A stretch of 64,000 nucleotides of DNA, from the NCBI RefSeq assembly GCF_900129835.1, contig NZ_FQXA01000001.1, positions 372,001 to 436,000 of the forward strand, read 5' to 3'. The DNA is from Stutzerimonas xanthomarina DSM 18231 (GTDB lineage Bacteria > Pseudomonadota > Gammaproteobacteria > Pseudomonadales > Pseudomonadaceae). The notes beneath the pieces were generated by a model that was given only the letters and a program-made list of their open reading frames with translations, ran no database searches and had not been told where the DNA came from. A program made the position numbers and the translations under genes. Shown here one piece after another: positions 1 through 8,111 of this stretch; the stretch's first letter is position 1, and every line of letters starts with the position of its first letter.

Positions 1-714
1 CAATCCGAACTCTGCCGGCCTGACACACGCGGCCAGCTCAAACCGGTGGCTGCCAACGTCGATCTGATCGTGATCGTGTTCGCGCCGTTGCCGGAACCCC
101 ATGCCAACCTCATCGATCGCTATCTGATCGCAGCCGAGCATGCAGGGATCACGCCGCTGCTGCTGCTGAACAAGGCAGACCTGATCGATGCGCAGAATGA
201 AGGTGCGCTCAACGCCCTGCTGGCGGTCTACCGCACCCTGGGTTACCCGCTGATGGAAGTGTCTGCACATGACGGCGCGGGCATGGAAGCGCTGCAAGCG
301 CGCCTCGACGGGCACGTCAGCGTATTTGTCGGCCAGTCCGGGGTGGGCAAATCGTCGCTGGTGAACAGCCTTTTGCCCGGTATCGACACCCGAGTGGGCG
401 CGCTGTCAGAAATGACCGGCAAAGGTACGCATACCACCACGACCGCGCGATTGTTTCATTTCCCCGGCGGTGGCGAGCTGATCGACTCCCCAGGTATTCG
501 TGAGTTCGGCCTGGGCCACGTAAGCCGTTCTGATGTCGAAGCGGGTTTCATCGAGTTCCAGGAGTTGCTGGGTCACTGTCGCTTCCGCGACTGCAAGCAT
601 GACCGCGAGCCAGGCTGCGCCTTGCTCAAGGCACTGGAGCAGGGACAGATCCAGCCTCAACGTATGGCCAGCTACCGACATATCATCAGCAGTCTGCCGG
701 AAGCCGACTACTGA
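1..714 (+). CDS. rsgA: Ribosome small-subunit-dependent GTPase RsgA (5' end missing)
   Basis: A circularly permuted GTPase that acts late in 30S ribosomal subunit maturation. The reading frame is open from base 1, so the N-terminal OB-fold lies outside the window; 237 residues are visible. The motifs come in the permuted order expected for RsgA/YjeQ: G4 NKADL first, then the P-loop GQSGVGKSS, then G3 DSPG. A C-terminal zinc-binding knuckle of Cys and His residues ([15 protein letters not shown]) follows. The product name is secure from the motif order. It runs toward motB, which ends 28 bases downstream on the opposite strand. In Pseudomonas this gene normally sits beside motAB, which fits. 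Confidence 0.96.
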   Translation, partial: QSELCRPDTRGQLKPVAANVDLIVIVFAPLPEPHANLIDRYLIAAEHAGITPLLLLNKADLIDAQNEGALNALLAVYRTLGYPLMEVSAHDGAGMEALQARLDGHVSVFVGQSGVGKSSLVNSLLPGIDTRVGALSEMTGKGTHTTTTARLFHFPGGGELIDSPGIREFGLGHVSRSDVEAGFIEFQELLGHCRFRDCKHDREPGCALLKALEQGQIQPQRMASYRHIISSLPEADY

Positions 715-722
715 TGCGCTGA

Positions 723-740
723 CGGCAGGGTGAACTGCCG
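723..740. terminator. Short hairpin between convergent rsgA and motB
   Basis: A CGGCAG/CTGCCG stem of six base pairs with a six-base loop fills the 28-base gap between two converging genes. There is no T-run, so it is only a candidate bidirectional terminator. Confidence 0.3.
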
Positions 741-742
741 GC

Positions 743-1753
743 TCAGTTACCGCCGGGCTGGTCGAATTGCAGCACGCCATCTTCGAAAATATTCAGCCGC
801 TCGCGCAACTGCGGCGCTTGCAGCGGGTCGGGCGGTGCAGCCGAGGGCGCCGATACATCTTCTGTAGATGGCGGCTCCGAGGTCGCACCCTCGCCCGTCG
901 CATCTGACTGCTCGCCTTCGATGTCACGCTGCGCTTTCTTGGTCAACACCAGGATATCGATGCGGCGGTTGACGGGATTCAGCGGGTCCTGTCTATCGAA
1001 CAGGGCCGAAGAGGCATAGCCCACTACCCGGGCAATTTGCTCGTCTGGATAGCTGCCAGCAACCAGCGTGCGCCGAGCCGCGTTGGCGCGCCCGGCCGAC
1101 AGCTCCCAGTTGCCGAAATCGCCATGTCCTGAATAAGGCTTGGCATCGGTGTGACCGCTGATGCTGATCTTGTTCGGCACCGCACGAATGGTGTCGGCCA
1201 TCGCCAGCAGAATGTCTTCGAAGTACGGCTGCAGCTGGGCGCTGCCCAGGGCAAACATGGGTCGGTTGGCCGCATCCATGATCTGGATGCGCAAGCCGTC
1301 CTGGGTGATCTCGAACAGGATCTGGTCCTTGAAGCGCGTCAGCTCGGGATTCTCATCAACCTTGTTCTGCAACTCCTGAAGCAGCAGTTCGAGACGTTCA
1401 CGCTCCAACTGGTCGGCGAAGGTTTCCGCCTGATCGGCATCCATCCTCGATTCGCTCTGCTGGATCGCTGGATCAACCTCCTCATTAAGGGTGCGGTCCG
1501 GCGATGGCGTAGGCGTACCGCCGAGATCGATGACGTGCGGGCTCGCGCTCTCGGTGAAACCGATGGGGTCCTGGAAGTAACCGGAAATGGCTCGCTTCTG
1601 TTCGGGCGTGGCCGAAGACATCAGCCACATCACCAGAAAGAACGCCATCATGGCGGTCGCAAAGTCGGCGAAGGCGATCTTCCAGGCGCCACCGTGGTGG
1701 GCTGCAGCGACCTTCTTGATCCGCTTGACGATGATTGGCTGGGTATTGTCCAT
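743..1753 (-). CDS. motB: Flagellar motor stator protein MotB
   Basis: Stator subunit that anchors the MotA/MotB proton channel to peptidoglycan. The 336-residue protein has a short basic cytoplasmic N-terminus, one transmembrane segment at about residues 28-47, and a C-terminal OmpA-like peptidoglycan-binding domain at about residues 155-275 (ISGHTDAKPYSG and NRRIDILV are visible). The essential proton-carrying Asp is present as D30 in the motif FADFATAMMAFF. The start lies 8 bases after the motA stop, so the two are co-transcribed and probably translationally coupled. The acidic, low-complexity C-terminal tail after the OmpA domain is variable in Pseudomonas. Confidence 0.97.
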   Translation of the reverse strand: MDNTQPIIVKRIKKVAAAHHGGAWKIAFADFATAMMAFFLVMWLMSSATPEQKRAISGYFQDPIGFTESASPHVIDLGGTPTPSPDRTLNEEVDPAIQQSESRMDADQAETFADQLERERLELLLQELQNKVDENPELTRFKDQILFEITQDGLRIQIMDAANRPMFALGSAQLQPYFEDILLAMADTIRAVPNKISISGHTDAKPYSGHGDFGNWELSAGRANAARRTLVAGSYPDEQIARVVGYASSALFDRQDPLNPVNRRIDILVLTKKAQRDIEGEQSDATGEGATSEPPSTEDVSAPSAAPPDPLQAPQLRERLNIFEDGVLQFDQPGGN

Positions 1754-1761
1754 GGGTGCGG

Positions 1762-2613
1762 TTAGCTGCCACGCACTGCTTGTTCAAGCTCGGCGAAGCT
1801 TGGACGGTGTGCTGGCAGCAGCACCTTGCGGCCGAATTCCACGGCCAGCGTCGGCGGCATCCCCGAAGCAGAGGCGACCAGTGTCGCCTTGATGCCCTCA
1901 TACAGATTCAGCTCCTCCTTGGCATCGTGCTCGAGCGCCGCCGCCAGCGGGCCGAAGAAGCCGTAGGAGGCGAGGATGCCGAGGAAGGTACCGACCAGCG
2001 CCGTACCGACCTTCTCCCCGATCTCGGCGTTGGTAGCCGACGCCAGCACCGACATGGTGATGACGATGCCCAGCACCGCAGCCACGATCCCCATCGCCGG
2101 CAAGCCGTCAGCAACTTTCGCCACGGCGTGAGACGGATGCTCAAGTTCTTCCTTGAGGCCGTTGAGCTCCATGTCGAACAGCCCTTCCAGCTCGTGCGGC
2201 GCCATGTTGCCGGACGACATGATGCGCAGGTAATCGCAGACGAAGGCGGTCATCCGCTCGTCCTTCAGGATTGCCGGGTACTTGCTGAATATCGGACTGG
2301 CTGCGGGCTCTTCGATGTCGGCCTCGACGGCCATCATGCCCTCACGACGGCTCTTGTTGAGGATCTCGTAGAGCAGCCCCAGCACTTCCAGGTAGTACTT
2401 GTGAGTGAAACGGTTGCTGAACATCTGCAGCGACTTCTTGAACACGATCTTGGTCGTGCTCCCGGGGTTCGCCTGTAGGAAGCCACCCAATGCGGCACCA
2501 CCGATGATCATCACCTCGAACGGGTGGATGAGCGCGGCAGCGTGGCCGCCGGACAGGATGAAACCGCCAAGGACGCTGGCGATTACCACGATAATGCCGA
2601 TTATTTTTGCCAT
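1762..2613 (-). CDS. motA: Flagellar motor stator protein MotA
   Basis: Proton-channel subunit of the flagellar stator, an inner-membrane protein that couples ion flow to torque on FliG. Length (283 residues) matches the MotA family. Two hydrophobic segments lie near the N-terminus and two more near residues 165-225, separated by the long charged cytoplasmic loop that contacts the rotor. The start Met is followed directly by a hydrophobic stretch (IIGIIVVIASVLGGF). It is the first gene of a motAB operon; a FliA-like -10 motif lies about 110 bases upstream. Confidence 0.97.
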   Translation of the reverse strand: MAKIIGIIVVIASVLGGFILSGGHAAALIHPFEVMIIGGAALGGFLQANPGSTTKIVFKKSLQMFSNRFTHKYYLEVLGLLYEILNKSRREGMMAVEADIEEPAASPIFSKYPAILKDERMTAFVCDYLRIMSSGNMAPHELEGLFDMELNGLKEELEHPSHAVAKVADGLPAMGIVAAVLGIVITMSVLASATNAEIGEKVGTALVGTFLGILASYGFFGPLAAALEHDAKEELNLYEGIKATLVASASGMPPTLAVEFGRKVLLPAHRPSFAELEQAVRGS

Positions 2614-2722
2614 AGGTAGGTACGTCTAAAACCTGATCTCAGGGCACCTGAAACAAGCCGCGCGATGTCGCACGAACTCGATTGGGGTCAGGCGGAAGGG
2701 CAAATGAAAAGAATTGTTCTGG

Positions 2723-2732
2723 TTATCGGAGC
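2723..2732 (-). promoter_or_regulatory. Possible FliA (sigma-28) -10 element upstream of motA
   Basis: On the minus strand the sequence GCTCCGATAA resembles the sigma-28 -10 consensus GCCGATAA. A convincing -35 is not obvious, so this is a weak candidate. Confidence 0.25.
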
Positions 2733-2783
2733 TTTTGCGCCAGACTAAAGGCCATCCCGATGAAATGCTAGTTTGGCGGCGCC

Positions 2784-4298
2784 ATGACTACGACACCACT
2801 CCCCCGCTCGCTTGGCGCCTGGCTCAAGACCTTGGACGCCGTTGTCCTGCCGGCGGCCGCCGGCCGCTATGCACGTGTTCAACAGGCGCTGGGCGACAGC
2901 AGCCTATCTATGCGCGAGATTTCAGACCTCATTCAGGAAAGCCCTGCCCTGGCACTCACGGTGATCCGCGAGGCCAACCGCAGCGCAGCATCAACCAGCA
3001 AACCGGCCGAGAGCCTTGAGGTTGCGCTTAGCCGTATCGGGCTGAAGCGCGCCGAAGTTCTGTTCGCCAAGGTGCCAGCCGCTCAGCCAAACGATATTCC
3101 GGCGCCCTTGCGGCAGCTGATGTTGATCAGCAGCCACGCCAGCCAGCAGGCTAACGGGCTATTCGCCTCACGCCTGGCGCGGCTCTGGCAGGAAATTCAC
3201 TGGAGCAGTCTGCTGTTCCTTTCACCCGTGTGGGCGCTGGTTGCCGCGCACCCGGAGCTATTGGAAATCTGGGAGCAGCGCGTCCTGGTCAAGCACGAGC
3301 CCGCTCGCCAGGTCGAACAGTCATTGCTTGGCGTCTCGTTGCTTGAGCTGTGTATCGCCACCGCCGAACATTGGGGCCTGCCGCGCTGGATCGCCCAAGG
3401 CTACCGGCTTCTCAACGAGCATCGGCGCATGCTGATCAAAGCACTGCACATCGCCCGCGATAATGAACATCCGTTGCATCAGCAACAGATGCTCGACGCC
3501 GACCCTGCGCTGCGCCGCTGGCTCACCTTGCCGAGCAACACCATCGTGCTTGCAAACGGTCTGGCGCTTTCGGCACACCACAGCTGGAGTGGCATTCACA
3601 GCCTGCGCTGGCAGCGGCTCGCCGGCCTCTACCTGCAGGTCCCTCTCGCCGAATTGCAGCAGATGACCCATCAGCAAGCGGCCATCAGTGCCCGAGCGAT
3701 CGGGCCAACCGATCTCTGGCATCCGGCCCAAGGGCTGCTCTGGCCTTGGGAAAGCACATTCCAGGTAGAAAAGGCGGCGAAATTGCCGGACACCGAAACC
3801 CTGGCCCAATGGCGCGAACATTGCCGCGAGCTGCTCAGCGTCCCTTGCCCATTTGACAATGTACTGCAACTCACCGCGACAGCCTGTAAAGCGCTGACGT
3901 GCTCGGGCATGCAGCGCGTACTGGTGCTGCTGGTAGATCGCAAGCAGCACCGTCTGGTCGTTCAGCAAGCCAGCGGATTGCCAAACGAGGCAAACCGGCT
4001 GTCGCTGGAACCCGAGCAAAGCCAGGTGTTGCACAGGCTGCTGGAAAAGCCAGCGTTACTGCGGCTCAAGCCGGATAATCTCGCCCAATTCACTGCGCTG
4101 TTGCCTGGCGCGCTGAAAGCGCTGTTCCCCAGCGAGCACGTGCTGTTGCGCTCCGTCGGTCTGGATGATCGCGTGGTGATGCTGCTGGTGGTCGATCAGA
4201 ACAACACTGCATTCAGCGAGATGGGCTTGCAGGCCTTCACCAAGACGGTCCAGTGCATCGAGCGCGCCCTGACGACGTTCAGCAAACGCGCCCGCTGA
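2784..4298 (+). CDS. HDOD domain-containing protein
   Basis: 504 residues. The N-terminal two fifths (about residues 15-215) have the HDOD pattern: short helices with a conserved region around MREISDLIQESPALALTVIREANRS, then LEVALSRIGLKRAEVL. HDOD domains are non-catalytic relatives of HD phosphohydrolases and are used in signalling. The C-terminal part (about residues 345-500) looks like a GAF-type sensor (FDNVLQLTATACKAL, LLVVDQNNTAF). The protein is probably cytoplasmic because no membrane segment is visible. It is divergent from motA and 43 bases upstream of the rhodanese gene, so it may be co-transcribed with rhdA and psd. The role is unknown; regulation of motility or c-di-GMP signalling is only suggested by the neighbours. 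Confidence 0.85.
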   Translation: MTTTPLPRSLGAWLKTLDAVVLPAAAGRYARVQQALGDSSLSMREISDLIQESPALALTVIREANRSAASTSKPAESLEVALSRIGLKRAEVLFAKVPAAQPNDIPAPLRQLMLISSHASQQANGLFASRLARLWQEIHWSSLLFLSPVWALVAAHPELLEIWEQRVLVKHEPARQVEQSLLGVSLLELCIATAEHWGLPRWIAQGYRLLNEHRRMLIKALHIARDNEHPLHQQQMLDADPALRRWLTLPSNTIVLANGLALSAHHSWSGIHSLRWQRLAGLYLQVPLAELQQMTHQQAAISARAIGPTDLWHPAQGLLWPWESTFQVEKAAKLPDTETLAQWREHCRELLSVPCPFDNVLQLTATACKALTCSGMQRVLVLLVDRKQHRLVVQQASGLPNEANRLSLEPEQSQVLHRLLEKPALLRLKPDNLAQFTALLPGALKALFPSEHVLLRSVGLDDRVVMLLVVDQNNTAFSEMGLQAFTKTVQCIERALTTFSKRAR

Positions 4299-4341
4299 TT
4301 TTTTCGCTAGACTGCTCCTTTCCGTCCGTTCGAGGCTTGCC

Positions 4342-5157
4342 GTGTCCGCCTTTTCCACCCTGCCGCTGGTAATCGAACCGGCCGTTCTGGCCGAGCGCCT
4401 GAATGCGCCCGAGCTGATTCTGGTCGACCTTACCAGTGCGGCCCGCTACGCCGAGGGCCACGTGCCTGGCGCTCGCTTCGTCGATCCCAAGCAGACTCAG
4501 CTCGGCCAACCACCGGCGCCGGGGCAACTGCCAGGCAAACCTCAGCTGGAAGCACTGTTTGGCGCGCTGGGGCATCGTGCCGACGCTGTCTATGTGGTCT
4601 ACGACGACGAAGGCGGAGGCTGGGCCGGCCGCTTCATCTGGCTGCTGGATGTCATCGGCCATTCCAATTACCACTACCTGAACGGCGGGTTGCACGCCTG
4701 GCTGGCAGAACAGCGCCCCCTGTCGCAGGACAGCCCTGCCGCTGCAGGCGGCTCGGTCCCCCTACAGTTGGACGAAACCCCTAGCGCGACCCGCGAGTAT
4801 CTCGAAAGCCGGCTCGGTGAGGCCGACCTGGTGATCTGGGATGCGCGCTCGCCGGAAGAGTATCGCGGCGAGAAAGTGCTCGCAGCACGCGCGGGGCACA
4901 TTCCCGGCGCAATCAACTTCGAGTGGACCGCAGCCATGGACCCGGCACGCGCCATGCGCATCCGCGAAGACATCGCTGAACGGCTGGAAGCACTCGGCAT
5001 CACCGCCGACAAGGAAATCATTACCCACTGCCAGACGCATCACCGCTCCGGCTTCACCTACCTGCTGGCCAAGGCATTGGGCTATCCGCGCGTCAAGGGA
5101 TACCCTGGTTCCTGGGGCGAATGGGGCAATCTGCCTGACACCCCGATCCAGCAATGA
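4342..5157 (+). CDS. rhdA: Thiosulfate sulfurtransferase (rhodanese) RhdA
   Basis: Two-domain rhodanese that moves sulfane sulfur from thiosulfate to acceptors such as cyanide or thiols. The 271-residue length and overall sequence closely resemble Azotobacter vinelandii RhdA. The inactive N-terminal domain (about residues 1-125) and the catalytic C-terminal domain (about residues 150-265) are both present. The active-site loop CQTHHRS has the catalytic Cys at residue 230, the same position as in RhdA. The start is GTG at 4342, giving the family-typical N-terminus MSAFS. The stop codon lies 12 bases before the psd start. Confidence 0.95.
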   Translation: MSAFSTLPLVIEPAVLAERLNAPELILVDLTSAARYAEGHVPGARFVDPKQTQLGQPPAPGQLPGKPQLEALFGALGHRADAVYVVYDDEGGGWAGRFIWLLDVIGHSNYHYLNGGLHAWLAEQRPLSQDSPAAAGGSVPLQLDETPSATREYLESRLGEADLVIWDARSPEEYRGEKVLAARAGHIPGAINFEWTAAMDPARAMRIREDIAERLEALGITADKEIITHCQTHHRSGFTYLLAKALGYPRVKGYPGSWGEWGNLPDTPIQQ

Positions 5158-5168
5158 AAAGGTCATCC

Positions 5169-6071
5169 ATGAAAGATCGCTTGTTTGTATTCATCCAGTA
5201 TCTGCTGCCGCATCACCTGATTTCGCGCCTCGCCGGCTGCCTCGCCGAGTGCCGCCTGCCCTGGGTGAAGAACACCTTCATCAAGGCCTTCATTCGCCAT
5301 TTCGGCGTGCCGATGCACGAAGCACAGATCGAAGAGCCGACTGCTTTCGAACATTTCAATGCGTTCTTTACCCGCGCGCTGAAAGACGGCGCCCGCCCGC
5401 TCGACCCGACCCCAGGGGCGATCCTCAATCCCTGCGACGGCGCCATCAGCCAGCTCGGCAAAATCGAGCAAGGGCGAATCTTTCAAGCCAAGGGCCACAG
5501 CTACAGCGTGATGGAGCTGCTCGGCGGCGACCACCAACGTGCCGCGCCCTTCATGGGGGGTGATTTCGCCACCGTGTACCTGTCGCCCAAGGACTACCAT
5601 CGGGTGCATATGCCGCTGGCTGGAACCCTGCGAGAAATGGTTTACGTACCGGGCCGCATCTTCTCGGTAAACACAGTCACCGCCGAAGGTGTCCCGGAAC
5701 TGTTCGCCCGCAATGAGCGCGTGGTTTGCCTGTTCGATACCGAGCACGGGCCGATGGCCATGGTGCTGGTCGGCGCGATGATCGTCGCCAGCATCGAGAC
5801 CGTGTGGGCCGGCCTGGTTACGCCGCCCAAGCGCACGCTCAAGACCTTTCACTATGACGAAGCAGCACGAGCGCCCATCCACTTGGAGAAAGGCGCGGAA
5901 TTGGGTCGATTCAAGCTCGGCTCCACCGTGATTCTGCTGTTTGGACCCGACCGGATCAGCTGGGCCGAGCAACTGTCGGCGCTGGCACCGGTCAGCATGG
6001 GGGAGGGGCTGGGCCAAGCCAAGCCGGCGGGCGACATCGCGGCGCCGGCATCGGACTCGCCTTCGCTCTGA
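5169..6071 (+). CDS. psd: Phosphatidylserine decarboxylase proenzyme
   Basis: Pyruvoyl-dependent inner-membrane enzyme that converts phosphatidylserine to phosphatidylethanolamine. 300 residues from the chosen start. The self-cleavage motif LGST, whose Ser becomes the pyruvoyl group, is present near the C-terminus in [14 protein letters not shown]. The chosen start gives [16 protein letters not shown], which matches family N-termini. It has an AAAAGG stretch upstream; an in-frame ATG at 5154 would overlap rhdA and is less likely. The conserved rhdA-psd pair is typical of Pseudomonas. Confidence 0.95.
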   Translation: MKDRLFVFIQYLLPHHLISRLAGCLAECRLPWVKNTFIKAFIRHFGVPMHEAQIEEPTAFEHFNAFFTRALKDGARPLDPTPGAILNPCDGAISQLGKIEQGRIFQAKGHSYSVMELLGGDHQRAAPFMGGDFATVYLSPKDYHRVHMPLAGTLREMVYVPGRIFSVNTVTAEGVPELFARNERVVCLFDTEHGPMAMVLVGAMIVASIETVWAGLVTPPKRTLKTFHYDEAARAPIHLEKGAELGRFKLGSTVILLFGPDRISWAEQLSALAPVSMGEGLGQAKPAGDIAAPASDSPSL

Positions 6072-6122
6072 CACCCGCCAGCGGTCGGCTGGCGCTGGCC
6101 AATTGCTACGGGTTCGCTATGA

Positions 6123-6150
6123 TTGACCGTGACGATTGCATTTTGATATC
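6123..6150 (+). promoter_or_regulatory. Possible sigma-70 promoter upstream of the 6224 gene
   Basis: TTGACC at 6123-6128 and a weak -10 (GATATC, 6145-6150) are spaced 16 bases apart in the 150-base gap after psd. The -35 is good and the -10 poor. Confidence 0.25.
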
Positions 6151-6223
6151 ACGGCATGGCAGCTCGCGAAGCCCATCGCCGCCGCTGGTGGTATGCCTGC
6201 GGGCATGCCACGGAGTTTAACGC

Positions 6224-8050
6224 TTGGATAACCAGAGCCAGCCATTGCTGTTACGCGTGCCGACGCCGGATTGCCAGGAATTATCTTTCTGCGAACCCAG
6301 CGCGCGCGGCGTCAAGCGGTGGCTTGCCGGCCTGCCCAAGGCGAACCTTGGCGAGACCGCGCGACAGCTGTATCAGGCCATGCGCGAACTCAATCAGCTG
6401 CGCACACCGGCCACAAACCGGCTGCAGCTGCTCGAGCTGCTACGACCGGAAATCCACTTCGTCTGCCGGGAGCTGGAACGCTACTTCATCAACCAGCCTA
6501 TCGTGCTCGGCGAACGCCCACGCAAGGTCGCCAGCCTGTGTCAGGCACTGAACAACCACCTCGCCATCGGCTACAAACTGATCTCCGCCGAGCTGGTCCC
6601 ACAGACTGGACGCGACCGCCTGCAGTTGCTCACCATTGCGCTGCAGCGGGCAATCCGCAGCCTCTGCGCCATGCTCGTGCGCTCCACTCAGCTCTACAGC
6701 CCCACGCCCGATGGCCTGTGGCTGGAACTGCACCAGCTCTACGCGATAGCCGCCACAAACGACATACACCGCACTCTGGTACATGACGACTTGTGCTATC
6801 GGGTCGCCGGCCTCAGCACGGAACAGAGCTATATCGTTGCGCTGATGCTGGGCAGCGCGCGCTGCAACCAGATGCGCCAGCAAGGTATCGGCCAACTTGC
6901 GCAACTGCTCGAGCCCTGGAGCGCCTTGGTCCATCTGCAGGCAGGGCTGGGCCCAACCAGCCTGTTCGGCGTATCCCCGCGTATCGATGGTCCACCGCGC
7001 TATCGATCGATGTATCCCGCCAGTGCCCGCCCCGATCTGCTCGGCATCGATCCGCATGATCTGGTCAAAGCTATCCAGTCCCACCTGCAGTCACCCACAG
7101 AGGCCTCCGAGACTAAAGCGCTGGCCATTCCCGAAGGGCTGAACCCGGATCTGTTGCAGCATCTGACTGCCGCCTGGGGGGACATTTCCGAGCGCAGCTT
7201 TCAACGCGCCCCGACACAAGGCTCGATGACCCTGTGTATCGGCATGAGCGCGTTGCATTACAACCTTGCTGGCCAGCGTCCGTTCGGCGAACTACTAAAA
7301 CGTCCTGACGCGACTCGATCCGCCGTATTCAAGCTGAACAATGCCGCACCTGACGTCTGGTCCGTGGCGTTCGACGCCCAAATCGTCGTGGAGGAAGAGC
7401 GACTTCCAGACGAGGCCCCTATTGAGTTCGTTCGCCCTGTTACCGCATCAACCAAGGCGAGCGACGATGATGAGGCTGCACAACCTGCAGCCGATAGTCT
7501 GTTTCCCACCTTCGAAGTGCAACGGGTCGACCAGAGCCCAGGCGGCTATTGCCTGTCGTGGCCGGGCGAAGTGCCGGCACAACTTCAGGCAGGCGAGCTG
7601 CTCGGCCTGCAGGACGCCAGCAGCCAGACCTGGAGCGTCGCAGTGGTGCGCTGGGTCCGCCAGGTTCGTGGTAGCGGCCCGCAGATGGGGGTTGAACTCA
7701 TCGCCCCCCAGGCACAGCCCTGCGGGCTTCGCCTCCTGCGCAAGACCGATCAGGGCAGTGAATACCTGCGGGCCCTGCTCCTACCGGAAATCACCGTGAT
7801 CTCGCGTCCGGCTACGCTGATCGTTCCTCGCCTGCCATTCCAGGAAGGCCAGAAGGTGCAGATCAACCAGAACGGCGACGAACACCGCGCAATGCTCTGC
7901 CGTCGGCAAGCGGGCACCAGCAGTTATAACCAGTTCGAGTATCAGTTGGTCGGCCTCACCGCCGCCACCCAAGAGACGTTGATCACAGCGCGGGGCACCC
8001 GGGCGACCTCACGGGGTGAAGATTTTGACTCGCTCTGGAACACGCTGTAG
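6224..8050 (+). CDS. Uncharacterised protein beside fimX, possible PilZ-like C-terminus
   Basis: 608 residues, not recognised as a named family. The start is TTG at 6224, supported by a GGAG eight bases upstream. The N-terminal two thirds look helical and soluble, with no signal peptide or membrane span. The C-terminal third (about residues 425-600) is predicted beta-rich. It has features that recall a PilZ-type barrel: a strand ending VVRWVRQVRG followed by MGVELIAPQA, where PilZ domains often end in a GV-x-F/L strand. The usual RxxxR and (D/N)xSxxG c-di-GMP motifs are not clear. It sits between psd and fimX as in other Pseudomonas, 61 bases upstream of fimX, so a shared function in c-di-GMP or type IV pilus control is possible but inferred only. 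Confidence 0.7.
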   Translation: MDNQSQPLLLRVPTPDCQELSFCEPSARGVKRWLAGLPKANLGETARQLYQAMRELNQLRTPATNRLQLLELLRPEIHFVCRELERYFINQPIVLGERPRKVASLCQALNNHLAIGYKLISAELVPQTGRDRLQLLTIALQRAIRSLCAMLVRSTQLYSPTPDGLWLELHQLYAIAATNDIHRTLVHDDLCYRVAGLSTEQSYIVALMLGSARCNQMRQQGIGQLAQLLEPWSALVHLQAGLGPTSLFGVSPRIDGPPRYRSMYPASARPDLLGIDPHDLVKAIQSHLQSPTEASETKALAIPEGLNPDLLQHLTAAWGDISERSFQRAPTQGSMTLCIGMSALHYNLAGQRPFGELLKRPDATRSAVFKLNNAAPDVWSVAFDAQIVVEEERLPDEAPIEFVRPVTASTKASDDDEAAQPAADSLFPTFEVQRVDQSPGGYCLSWPGEVPAQLQAGELLGLQDASSQTWSVAVVRWVRQVRGSGPQMGVELIAPQAQPCGLRLLRKTDQGSEYLRALLLPEITVISRPATLIVPRLPFQEGQKVQINQNGDEHRAMLCRRQAGTSSYNQFEYQLVGLTAATQETLITARGTRATSRGEDFDSLWNTL

Positions 8051-8111
8051 ATTGCCGATCACCGTTTTTTAGCCTCCACGCCCCTCTATGGTGCGTTCCA
8101 AAGCTGCTGCC